Source of the DNA: a bacterium
Lineage (GTDB): Bacteria; Bdellovibrionota; FAC87; UBA2466
Assembly (NCBI GenBank): GCA_019750655.1
Contig: JAIEOG010000166.1
Location: 1 to 8,135 of the forward strand
DNA length: 8,135 bases
Direction: 5' to 3'
Shown: positions 1-5,560 of the stretch, in pieces
Numbering within the stretch: the stretch's first letter is position 1
How the letters are laid out: the number at the start of each line of letters is the position of its first letter
The notes under the pieces: generated by a model
Databases searched by the model: none
What the model was told of the DNA's origin: nothing
Seen by the model: only the letters and a program-made list of their open reading frames with translations
Program-made: the position numbers and the translations under genes

Positions 1-609
1 GGCCTTTCGATCGGCATGGTGATGACGCTTCAATTCGGGCTAGGGCTAGAGCGTTTCGGGGGCAAACTTTACGTCCCGAAAATCGTGGGCCTATCTATCT
101 TGCGCGAATTGGGACCCGTGCTGACCTGCTTAATGCTCGCGGGGCGCGTGGGCTCAGGGATCGCTGCTGAAATTGGCTCGATGAAAGTCACCCAGCAAAT
201 CGACGCCATCCGCGCTTTGGGCACAGACCCCATCAAGCGCATTGTGATTCCCCGCATTCTTGCGATGCTTCTGCTGGCTCCTATGCTGACGCTCTTCGCG
301 GATATCGTCGGCATTTTTGGTGGAATCGGCATCGCTTATGTCGAGTTGAACATCGAACCCAGCTTCTACTTCCACGAAGCTTTGGTCGCGCTTCGCCCCA
401 TCGATTTCATCATGGGCATAAGCAAAACTTTTGTATTCGGCCTCACTATCGGCCTCACGGGTTGCTACTACGGCCTTTCCACCGAAGGTGGCACTCAAGG
501 TGTCGGCCAAGCCACGACAAAAGCTGTGGTCACGTCGTGTATCTTGATCTCCCTGCAGGACTTTGTGTTGACGAAAATCTGGTGGCTTTACGAGCGGGGG
601 ATTCAGTGA
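1..609 (+). CDS. mlaE: MlaE-family ABC transporter permease (5' end outside window)
   Basis: Integral inner-membrane permease of a phospholipid-trafficking (Mla/MCE) ABC transporter. The reading frame is open from base 1, so the protein starts upstream; about 202 residues are visible and the first third is probably missing (family length is roughly 250-260). The family core is clear: an ELGPVLTCLMLAGRVGSG stretch, then AAEIGSMKVTQQIDAI and LGTDPIKRIVIPR, followed by hydrophobic segments (for example LAMLLLAPMLTLFADIVG and the GISKTFVFGLTIGLTG region). The gene ends in TGA at 607-609, overlapping the GTG start of the ATPase gene, which suggests translational coupling. ATG at 16 is internal, not the start. 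Family assignment is firm; the mla symbol follows family and gene order. Confidence 0.93.
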   Translation, partial: GLSIGMVMTLQFGLGLERFGGKLYVPKIVGLSILRELGPVLTCLMLAGRVGSGIAAEIGSMKVTQQIDAIRALGTDPIKRIVIPRILAMLLLAPMLTLFADIVGIFGGIGIAYVELNIEPSFYFHEALVALRPIDFIMGISKTFVFGLTIGLTGCYYGLSTEGGTQGVGQATTKAVVTSCILISLQDFVLTKIWWLYERGIQ

Positions 610-1355
610 AGCGCGAGAAGCCCGAACCGCTTATCGAAGCCCGCGGTCTTTGGAAGAACTTTGGCGGTAAGCAGGTCCACAAGGGGATCGACCTTACGAT
701 CCACAAGGGTGAAGTCTTGACCCTCATGGGTGGTAGCGGATCCGGTAAGAGCGTGCTTTTGCGTTGCTTGATTGGTCTCGAGCGTCCCGATAAGGGCGAG
801 ATCTGGTTCCGCGGACAGGACATCACGAAGTTAGACGAGGAAGCTTTGACGGACGTGCGCAAACAAATCGCCTATGTGTTTCAGTACGGCGCTTTGTTTG
901 ACAGTCTCACGATCGAGGACAATCTTTCTTACCCGTTACGCGAACATACGCAACTAACGGACAAGGAGATGACCAAGAAGGTGAAGCACGCACTTGGCCA
1001 GGTTGGCTTGGACGGCAACCAGCTACTCTTTCCCAGCGATTTGAGCGGCGGTATGCAACGCCGCGTGGGAGTTGCCCGCAGTATCATTCTCGGGCCAGAA
1101 GTGATTTTGTACGATGAACCAACGACTGGTTTAGATCCCTACAATACTAAGCAGATTCTCAAGATCATCTTGGATCTGCAGAAACAGGGAGCTACGTCGG
1201 TCTTGGTAACGCATGATATGTCGAGCATTTTTGCAGTGACGGATCGAGTAGCCTTCCTCAAGGATGGCAAGATCCGGGCAGAAGGCACCGCGGATGAAAT
1301 CCGCAAGTCCGATGACCCCGATCTGCATGCGTTCATTCACGGAGAGACGATGTAA
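606..1355 (+). CDS. mlaF: MlaF-family ABC transporter ATP-binding protein
   Basis: Cytoplasmic ATPase that powers the MlaE/MlaD complex. It has 249 residues if it starts at GTG 606-608, which overlaps the mlaE stop (GTGA) and follows a GAGCGGGGG Shine-Dalgarno-like stretch; family members are usually 240-270 residues. Visible motifs: Walker A GGSGSGKS (42-49), Q-loop Q93, signature LSGGMQRR (146-153), Walker B VILYDE (166-171), D-loop GLDP (175-178) and H-loop H203. All catalytic residues are intact, so it should be active. The frame stays open upstream to an ATG at 462, but that part lies inside mlaE and does not resemble an ABC N terminus. It ends at TAA 1353-1355, sharing one base with the next start. 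Confidence 0.95.
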   Translation: MKREKPEPLIEARGLWKNFGGKQVHKGIDLTIHKGEVLTLMGGSGSGKSVLLRCLIGLERPDKGEIWFRGQDITKLDEEALTDVRKQIAYVFQYGALFDSLTIEDNLSYPLREHTQLTDKEMTKKVKHALGQVGLDGNQLLFPSDLSGGMQRRVGVARSIILGPEVILYDEPTTGLDPYNTKQILKIILDLQKQGATSVLVTHDMSSIFAVTDRVAFLKDGKIRAEGTADEIRKSDDPDLHAFIHGETM

Positions 1356-2140
1356 TGGATAAGAAGATCGCCAACAATATAATCGTCGGCGTGATGGTGG
1401 CGTTTGGTTTCGTCGCCTTCGTGTATGTGCTGTTCAATCTGGGCGGCGGCAGCGTACTGAAATCGCAATACACACTTTACGGAACTTTCCACCACGTCAA
1501 AGGGTTGCATATGGGCTCGGAAGTTTCTCTTTCGGGTCTACGCATTGGTGTGATTCGCAAGATCGAAATTTCTCCGGAAACGAAAGAGCTTAAAGTCGAA
1601 TTTTCGGTCTCACGCGATGTGCAGGAGTTCGTTAGAAAAGATTCTCTTGCACAAATCCGTACTCAGGGGGTTTTGGGCGATAAGTATATTGAAGTCAGCT
1701 TTGGTTCGCCCGACCAGCCCGTATTGAAAAACGGCGATACGATTATGACCAACGAAAGCGAAGATATCTTCGCCCAAAGCGGCAAACTGGTCGGCGGCTT
1801 ATCAAAGAAATTCGAAGCAGGCGGCGATTTCGACAGCGTGATGCAAAACCTCAGCGTCGTAACAAAGAATCTAGCCGTCCTGACAGAAGATCTGAAGAAG
1901 AACAAGACTGGCGATAAGCTCGGCCAATCCGTCGCCCACCTGGAAGCCATCCTAGGCCGCATCGACCGCGGCGAAGGCTCCTTGGGCGGCCTAATCAACG
2001 ACCCGACCGTCTACGAAGACCTCAAGACGATGACCGGCGGCGCGAAACGCAGCGCCATTCTGCAGTACTTCATGAAGCAGTTCATGGATGGCGGCAAGAA
2101 AACCGCCCCCAAAGAAAAAGAAGAAAAAACCGCCCAGTAA
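1355..2140 (+). CDS. mlaD: MlaD-like MCE-domain substrate-binding protein
   Basis: Membrane-anchored periplasmic MCE protein that should pass lipid between the MlaE/F complex and the periplasm. One N-terminal transmembrane helix (about 8-29) is followed by an MCE domain (about 37-117: YTLYGTFHHVKGLHMGSEV, SGLRIGVIRKIEI, then TQGVLGDKYIEVSFG). The remaining 140 or so residues form a longer tail than in E. coli MlaD (about 183 residues in total). It is helical or linker-like, contains IDRGEGSLGGLINDPTVY, a motif typical of longer MCE proteins, and ends Lys/Glu-rich. The start ATG overlaps the mlaF stop (TAATG), with GGAGAG 8 bases upstream. No mlaC or mlaB follows. Family is firm; the orthology implied by the symbol is less so. 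Confidence 0.92.
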   Translation: MDKKIANNIIVGVMVAFGFVAFVYVLFNLGGGSVLKSQYTLYGTFHHVKGLHMGSEVSLSGLRIGVIRKIEISPETKELKVEFSVSRDVQEFVRKDSLAQIRTQGVLGDKYIEVSFGSPDQPVLKNGDTIMTNESEDIFAQSGKLVGGLSKKFEAGGDFDSVMQNLSVVTKNLAVLTEDLKKNKTGDKLGQSVAHLEAILGRIDRGEGSLGGLINDPTVYEDLKTMTGGAKRSAILQYFMKQFMDGGKKTAPKEKEEKTAQ

Positions 2141-2157
2141 CATCGCGCGCGCGATGT
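2140..2157. repeat. 18-bp perfect palindrome at the mlaD stop codon
   Basis: ACATCGCGCGCGCGATGT is self-complementary over all 18 bases and begins on the last base of the mlaD stop. A near-copy (18 of 19 bases over 2139-2157 versus 3318-3336) lies at the 3' end of the HNH gene. There is no T-run behind it, so a classical intrinsic terminator is unlikely. It could be a REP-like element, a protein-binding site or an mRNA 3'-end stabiliser. Confidence 0.75.
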
Positions 2158-2440
2158 AAACCGCCACCAAGAGCGCATTGCAAGCGCAGCGAAGCAACAG
2201 CCAACCATTCCCACGATTTCGGGAAGCCGGCCCAAAGCAAGCGAGATCCCGTAGACGCTTCTCCACTTCAAAGCTCAAAACACCCCTGGAAGCAAAGCCG
2301 CCCACACCCGGCAACTCCCAAGAAGACCTCCGAGAAACACGTAAGGCCGGCCAGCCATTTCGACTGGTCTCCGGGCGACCATAGCCCGGGGAACCAGAAC
2401 CGGCAGCACGGCCATTCCCATTTTTATCGTCGACAAACCG
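2158..2440. other. Intergenic region without a convincing gene
   Basis: This is most of the gap between mlaD and the HNH promoter. Short frames cross it on both strands, but none has a Shine-Dalgarno sequence, a recognisable domain or protein-like composition. Its one structured part is the stem-loop at 2364-2397. The stretch TTTTTAT at 2421-2427 is too far from that stem to make a normal terminator. I see no tRNA or known RNA here. Confidence 0.6.
2364..2397. other. Imperfect GC-rich stem-loop (terminator or structured RNA?)
   Basis: CTGGT and CCGGGC on the left pair with GCCCGG and ACCAG on the right, around the 7-base loop GACCATA. A small internal loop (CT against GGA) splits the stem into 6-bp and 5-bp parts. 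The hairpin lies in the gap after mlaEFD and before the HNH promoter. The U-tract expected of an intrinsic terminator is missing (the nearest T-run is about 24 bases away), so its function is open. Confidence 0.45.
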
Positions 2441-2468
2441 TTGACACAGAGCAATATACATATATATG
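2441..2468 (+). promoter_or_regulatory. Sigma-70-type promoter for the HNH gene
   Basis: TTGACA at 2441-2446 is a perfect -35 box. The AT-only run downstream offers TATATG at 2463-2468 after 16 bases (4 of 6 to the -10 consensus); neighbouring registers are also possible. Transcription would start near 2475, downstream of the ATG at 2470, which is why I place the gene start at 2491. Confidence 0.6.
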
Positions 2469-2471
2469 TAT
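2456..2471. promoter_or_regulatory. 16-bp palindrome over the -10 region, possible operator
   Basis: ATACATATATATGTAT is a perfect inverted repeat covering the likely -10 box of the HNH promoter. A dimeric repressor bound here would block RNA polymerase. Being an AT-rich alternating tract, some of its symmetry could be chance. Confidence 0.4.
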
Positions 2472-2490
2472 GTATATAAGTGAGGTGCGG

Positions 2491-3375
2491 ATGAAAAGCA
2501 AAAAACTAGAAAAGAAAGAACTCCTCGCAGAAATCAAAAGCTGGGTGAAGAAGGAAAAACAAGCCACGTTGATAGTCCTAGAATACCTATCTGAGATCGA
2601 TCGGCGCCAAATCTGGCAAGAAGAGGGCTACTCAAGCCTCCACGATTTCTGCACCCGCTACCTTGGTTACTCCGAAGGAGAAGCCGCAAGGCGAATGCAC
2701 GCCGCTCGCTGCGTAGAACAAGTCCCTCAGGTTAAGCCTCTATTAGAAGAGAATCGCCTATCCCTATCCGCTGTGAGCCTGATTGCTCCTCATATTAACT
2801 CTGAAAACGCCTCAGAAATGCTGCCGCTGATTGAAGGCAAGGCAACGCGGGATATCCCGCGCGTTCTCGCCCAGCATTTTGACATCCCTACTCCGAAGGA
2901 AGGCCTAAAGCTCCCTCATGACCCCGAGCTAGAAGAACTTCTGAAGGAGTACGAGGGTCTTTCTTCTGAGAGGGACCAGTTAACCCTCATCAAGAATGCA
3001 CTCAAGATAGCGATTAAGCACAAGCGCGCTCACTGGGAGCCAAAGAAGGAAATCCGTCGACCGGTGAAGAAGCACACGCGCTACATCCCGCTGGCGAAGC
3101 GTCGTGAGGTGAGGAGGCAATCTGACGGCCGGTGTGCTTACCAGTCAGATTCTGGAGTGCGGTGCAACCAGACGGCACATCTAGAGTTTGATCACGCCGT
3201 AGCGTGGGCACATGGTGGGTCCAGTCAGGATATTGGGAATATCCGGTTGTTGTGCAAGGTGCACAATCTGTTTCTAGCTCGGATGGGATTTGAGAAGGCG
3301 CGAGAGTTCATGCCTGGAACATCGCGCGCGAGATGTTCGGATGGGCGTAAGGCGCTTGGAGAGTCGGTACTCTGA
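2491..3375 (+). CDS. HNH endonuclease-domain protein
   Basis: Predicted DNA-cleaving or DNA-nicking HNH protein of 294 residues. The start at ATG 2491 is chosen because GAGG (2482-2485) sits 5 bases upstream; ATG 2470 in the same frame lies in the promoter. The N-terminal half is helical and charged, with a segment (about 47-101: GYSSLHDFCTRYLGYSEGEA then a Leu/Ser-rich helix pair) that I recall from HNH proteins of Bdellovibrio-like genomes. The C-terminal nuclease domain (about 205-270) has C215, C225, C255 and H258 as likely zinc ligands and D234-H235, N250 and H258 as the HNH core. The last 20 or so residues run through a palindrome and look unlike a conserved domain end. The gene is monocistronic and convergent with the next. 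Biological role unknown: self-mobility, defence and DNA processing are all possible. Confidence 0.88.
   Translation: MKSKKLEKKELLAEIKSWVKKEKQATLIVLEYLSEIDRRQIWQEEGYSSLHDFCTRYLGYSEGEAARRMHAARCVEQVPQVKPLLEENRLSLSAVSLIAPHINSENASEMLPLIEGKATRDIPRVLAQHFDIPTPKEGLKLPHDPELEELLKEYEGLSSERDQLTLIKNALKIAIKHKRAHWEPKKEIRRPVKKHTRYIPLAKRREVRRQSDGRCAYQSDSGVRCNQTAHLEFDHAVAWAHGGSSQDIGNIRLLCKVHNLFLARMGFEKAREFMPGTSRARCSDGRKALGESVL
2846..2861. repeat. 16-bp palindrome inside the HNH coding sequence
   Basis: CGCGGGATATCCCGCG is a perfect palindrome in the coding sequence. A second inverted repeat, GGATATT-GGG-AATATCC, lies at 3228-3244. Both may be coincidental, but the gene carries more inverted repeats than its neighbours. 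Confidence 0.4.
3317..3338. repeat. Inverted repeat near the HNH 3' end, near-copy of the mlaD palindrome
   Basis: GAACATC and GATGTTC form a 7-bp stem around an 8-base GCGCGCGA loop. The core at 3318-3336 matches 2139-2157 in 18 of 19 bases. It lies in frame within the HNH gene just after the nuclease domain and codes for residues about 276-283. Confidence 0.7.
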
Positions 3376-3400
3376 GCCCCGAATAGATTGGCACCTATTC
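3360..3400. terminator. Two small hairpins between convergent genes, weak bidirectional terminator
   Basis: AGAGT-CGGT-ACTCT (3360-3373) overlaps the HNH stop, and GAATAG-N8-CTATTC (3381-3400) overlaps the stop of the minus-strand gene. Their position between two converging genes only 19 bp apart suits a shared terminator. The stems are just 5 and 6 bp and neither strand has a T-run, so this is tentative. Confidence 0.3.
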
Positions 3401-4042
3401 AACTTTATAGATGTCTGCATGAATGCTTTTCGTGTTACTGATCTCGGCCTGAGATAGACCGCCAGCCTTTAGTTTCTCAGACTCGGCGTCCATTTCCCGT
3501 TCTAGATCCGGCAGGAAGCTTTGGCCATATCGGCCGACCATCGCTCTGAAAACTTTTGAGTCTTTTTCTTTGATTTCTTGCAACCAAAAGCCGATTCCCA
3601 GTCTCTCTTTGGCTTTATTCCGATCGATACGTGTCTTTAGCAGCTTGCCCAGAGTATCCGCAGGGTTGGTGAGATACCCCATATTCCTGATTAGATAATC
3701 CAAATGGACGCCTTGATAGGCGAAATCAGGTGGTAAAAACTCAGAAAGAAGTGATTCAATCTCCGGAGAAACTTTTCCCGTTTCCGGACGTGCTAAAGAC
3801 GGAAAATGAAAGCTAGGCTGCTGGGTATCTTTTTTGTAGATTCCAAAAATTCCACCGTGGTGCTCGATCCGCGGCTCTATCTTTTCCCACTGATCGGGCG
3901 CCACCGCTTTTTGCTTTTTCCAAAGCTCGAGAAACTGGGTTTCCATTTTGGGATCATAGGTCCCCTTGGGATGGCCATCCACTAAAGCGTGGTTTGCCAA
4001 AGCAGGAGCAGCGAAAAGCGCGGCGAAAAGTAGGTTTTTCAT
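3395..4042 (-). CDS. Secreted protein of unknown function
   Basis: A 215-residue protein with a clear Sec signal peptide: MKN, a hydrophobic core (LLFAALFAAPALA) and an Ala-Leu-Ala cleavage site, giving a mature protein from about residue 17. It lacks the lipobox cysteine and any further membrane helix, so it should be periplasmic or exported. The mature part is charged and mostly helical, with a histidine pair (EHHGGIFG, about 59-66); I recognise no domain. The Shine-Dalgarno AGGGGA lies just upstream of the ATG. The gene begins only 17 bp after the sigma-54 activator gene and probably shares its transcript, which suggests a linked role, for example effector or signal protein of the same pathway. 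That link is inference. Confidence 0.85.
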   Translation of the reverse strand: MKNLLFAALFAAPALANHALVDGHPKGTYDPKMETQFLELWKKQKAVAPDQWEKIEPRIEHHGGIFGIYKKDTQQPSFHFPSLARPETGKVSPEIESLLSEFLPPDFAYQGVHLDYLIRNMGYLTNPADTLGKLLKTRIDRNKAKERLGIGFWLQEIKEKDSKVFRAMVGRYGQSFLPDLEREMDAESEKLKAGGLSQAEISNTKSIHADIYKVE

Positions 4043-4059
4043 GGTTCCCCTGACGAGAT

Positions 4060-5421
4060 TTACCCTGTGATCCGCAAGCCCTTGCGCTTGAGTTTTTCTA
4101 CGAGGGTGGTTCGGTTTAAGCCGAGCAGAGTGGCGGCTTTGTTCTTATTGCCTTCGGTTTTCTGAAGGGCTTGTAAGATTAGTTCATTCTCGAATTCGTT
4201 GACGGCTTCATTGAAGTCTAAGCCTTCTTCCGGCAGTGAAACGCTCGCCACAAACCGATCCAAGCGCACGTTCTTGAAATAAGCCGGTGGGAAATCCTTG
4301 AGCTCAATAACGCCCTGATCGCGCTTCAAGACAATCACGCGTTCGATGAGGTTCTCTAGCTCACGCACGTTTCCAGGCCAGTGGTACTGGATCAACGTCT
4401 TCATGGCGTCTTCAGAGATGCCTCGGATGGGGCGCTGCAAGACTTCTGAGAAACGGCGCAGGAAACTCGCGACCAAGAGCGGGATGTCCGTCTTGCGTTG
4501 CCGCAAGGGCGGCAAGAAAACTGGGATCACATTCAGGCGGTAATAAAGATCTTGCCGAAAGCGGCGCTCTGCTACAGCGACTTCTAAATCCTGGTTGGAA
4601 GCGGCGATGATCCGAGCATCCAACGTCGAGCTTTGCGCGCTCCCAATGGGATCAAATTCGCGCATCTGAATGGCGCGCAAGAGTTTCGCCTGTAAATCGA
4701 TAGGCAAGTCGCTGATTTCGTCGAGAAAGAGCGTTCCATTGCCGGCCAAAGCAAAACGGCCCAAGCGGTTTTGCACGGCACCTGTGAAAGCGCCTTTCAT
4801 GTGGCCGAAAAGTTCACTTTCCAGAAGGCTCGCCGGAATCGCGCCGCAATTGACGGCCACCAAGGGGTGGCGACGGCGTTGGCTCACATCGTGGAGACTC
4901 CGCGCCACGACTTCCTTACCGGTGCCGCTCTCGCCAGTAATCAAGATAGTCGAATCGGTATCTTTGATGCTCTGGATCAGGCGGAAAATCTCGCGCATGC
5001 GCGGGTGGCGGCCTACGAAGCCGGGGAAAAGGCTCTCTTCAAACTCTGCGTCGTCTTCTTCTTGGCTGGTTTGGCTAAGCCAGTAGTCGACCTTAGTGGC
5101 GAGAGGAGAAAGATCCTCTGCGTTCGGGCAGAAATCCGAGGCGCCGGCGCGTACGCAGGCGACGATCAAGGAGGGACTGCTTTGGTTGCTGGTGGCGATG
5201 ATGGCGGACCAAGCGCGGGCGGCTTTGACTTCATGGAGCTCGCCCACGGCGTGCTCGCCTTCCACGGACCAAAGGCAAACGTGAAAGAGCTGTTTGCGAA
5301 CTAATGCCAAAGCTTCGGCGGGCGTCGAAGAGACGACGACCCAGTAGTGCTTCTTTTCAAGCTGTTCCTTAATCGCCAAAAGGCGAACGGGATCAGGCTC
5401 GAAGATTAGAACGCGATTCAT
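4060..5421 (-). CDS. NtrC-type sigma-54-dependent activator with degenerate receiver
   Basis: Bacterial enhancer-binding protein of 453 residues that should activate RNA polymerase with sigma-54. Residues 1-115 follow the receiver fold, but the acidic pair is E8-P9, the phospho-acceptor position is S52 and the conserved lysine is N100, so ordinary phosphorylation is unlikely; T77 is kept. The AAA+ domain (about 133-365) is complete: Walker A GESGTGK (163-169), GAFTGA sigma-54 contact loop (210-215), Walker B LFLDE (231-235), sensor region AASNQDL (273-279), arginine-finger region FRQDLYYRLNV (288-298) and WPGNVREL (348-355). A Fis-type helix-turn-helix closes the protein (about 423-449). The ATG at 5421 has AGAGGA 6 bases upstream; a TTG five codons earlier overlaps that site and is less likely. 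Target genes and signal are unknown. Confidence 0.94.
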   Translation of the reverse strand: MNRVLIFEPDPVRLLAIKEQLEKKHYWVVVSSTPAEALALVRKQLFHVCLWSVEGEHAVGELHEVKAARAWSAIIATSNQSSPSLIVACVRAGASDFCPNAEDLSPLATKVDYWLSQTSQEEDDAEFEESLFPGFVGRHPRMREIFRLIQSIKDTDSTILITGESGTGKEVVARSLHDVSQRRRHPLVAVNCGAIPASLLESELFGHMKGAFTGAVQNRLGRFALAGNGTLFLDEISDLPIDLQAKLLRAIQMREFDPIGSAQSSTLDARIIAASNQDLEVAVAERRFRQDLYYRLNVIPVFLPPLRQRKTDIPLLVASFLRRFSEVLQRPIRGISEDAMKTLIQYHWPGNVRELENLIERVIVLKRDQGVIELKDFPPAYFKNVRLDRFVASVSLPEEGLDFNEAVNEFENELILQALQKTEGNKNKAATLLGLNRTTLVEKLKRKGLRITG

Positions 5422-5498
5422 TCCGTTTCCTCTCAAGCACCCGAGGGTCTTTTAAAGCGGATTCGAATTTGGATTTAAAATAGGATGACTACCTTTTA

Positions 5499-5527
5499 AT
5501 GTTAAATCTCCGTCGATTTCTTGTCAA
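5499..5527 (-). promoter_or_regulatory. Sigma-70-type promoter of the activator gene
   Basis: On the minus strand TTGACA (5522-5527) is followed after 17 bases by TAACAT (5499-5504, 4 of 6). Transcription would start near 5492, giving a leader of about 70 bases before the ATG at 5421. The -35 box overlaps that of the divergent promoter. Confidence 0.6.
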
Positions 5528-5550
5528 TAAATTGGCGGGAAAGATAAGAT
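5521..5550 (+). promoter_or_regulatory. Sigma-70-type promoter of the ThiL-like gene
   Basis: TTGTCA (5521-5526, 5 of 6) is followed after 18 bases by TAAGAT (5545-5550, 4 of 6). The predicted start near 5557 is only a few bases before the ATG at 5561, and there is no Shine-Dalgarno sequence, so the mRNA would be leaderless or nearly so. Confidence 0.5.
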
Positions 5551-5560
5551 AGAAACACGC

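Noticed and set aside
462..605. Upstream extension of the ATPase frame to ATG 462
   Set aside because: It lies inside the permease gene in another frame and has no ABC-protein similarity; GTG 606 has a ribosome-binding site and a typical stop-start overlap.
2140..2165. Intrinsic terminator of the mla operon at the 18-bp palindrome
   Set aside because: The stem is self-complementary with no proper loop, and the following bases (AAACCGCC) contain no T-run.
2178..2384. Plus-strand frame of 68 codons in the intergenic region
   Set aside because: No Shine-Dalgarno sequence; Pro/Arg/Ser-rich composition typical of random GC-rich frames.
1991..2461. Minus-strand frame of 156 codons across the end of mlaD and the intergenic region
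   Set aside because: It is antisense to mlaD for a third of its length, of low complexity (a run of phenylalanine from the Lys-rich tail) and has no recognisable domain.
2470..2490. ATG 2470 as the HNH start
   Set aside because: It lies in the AT-rich promoter, upstream of the probable transcription start, whereas ATG 2491 has GAGG at good spacing.
4771..5304. Plus-strand frame of 177 codons opposite the activator
   Set aside because: Antisense shadow of a strongly conserved gene; no domain or ribosome-binding site.
5422..5436. TTG start five codons upstream for the sigma-54 activator
   Set aside because: It would place the ribosome-binding site inside the coding sequence; ATG 5421 begins exactly at the receiver-fold start and is well spaced from AGAGGA.
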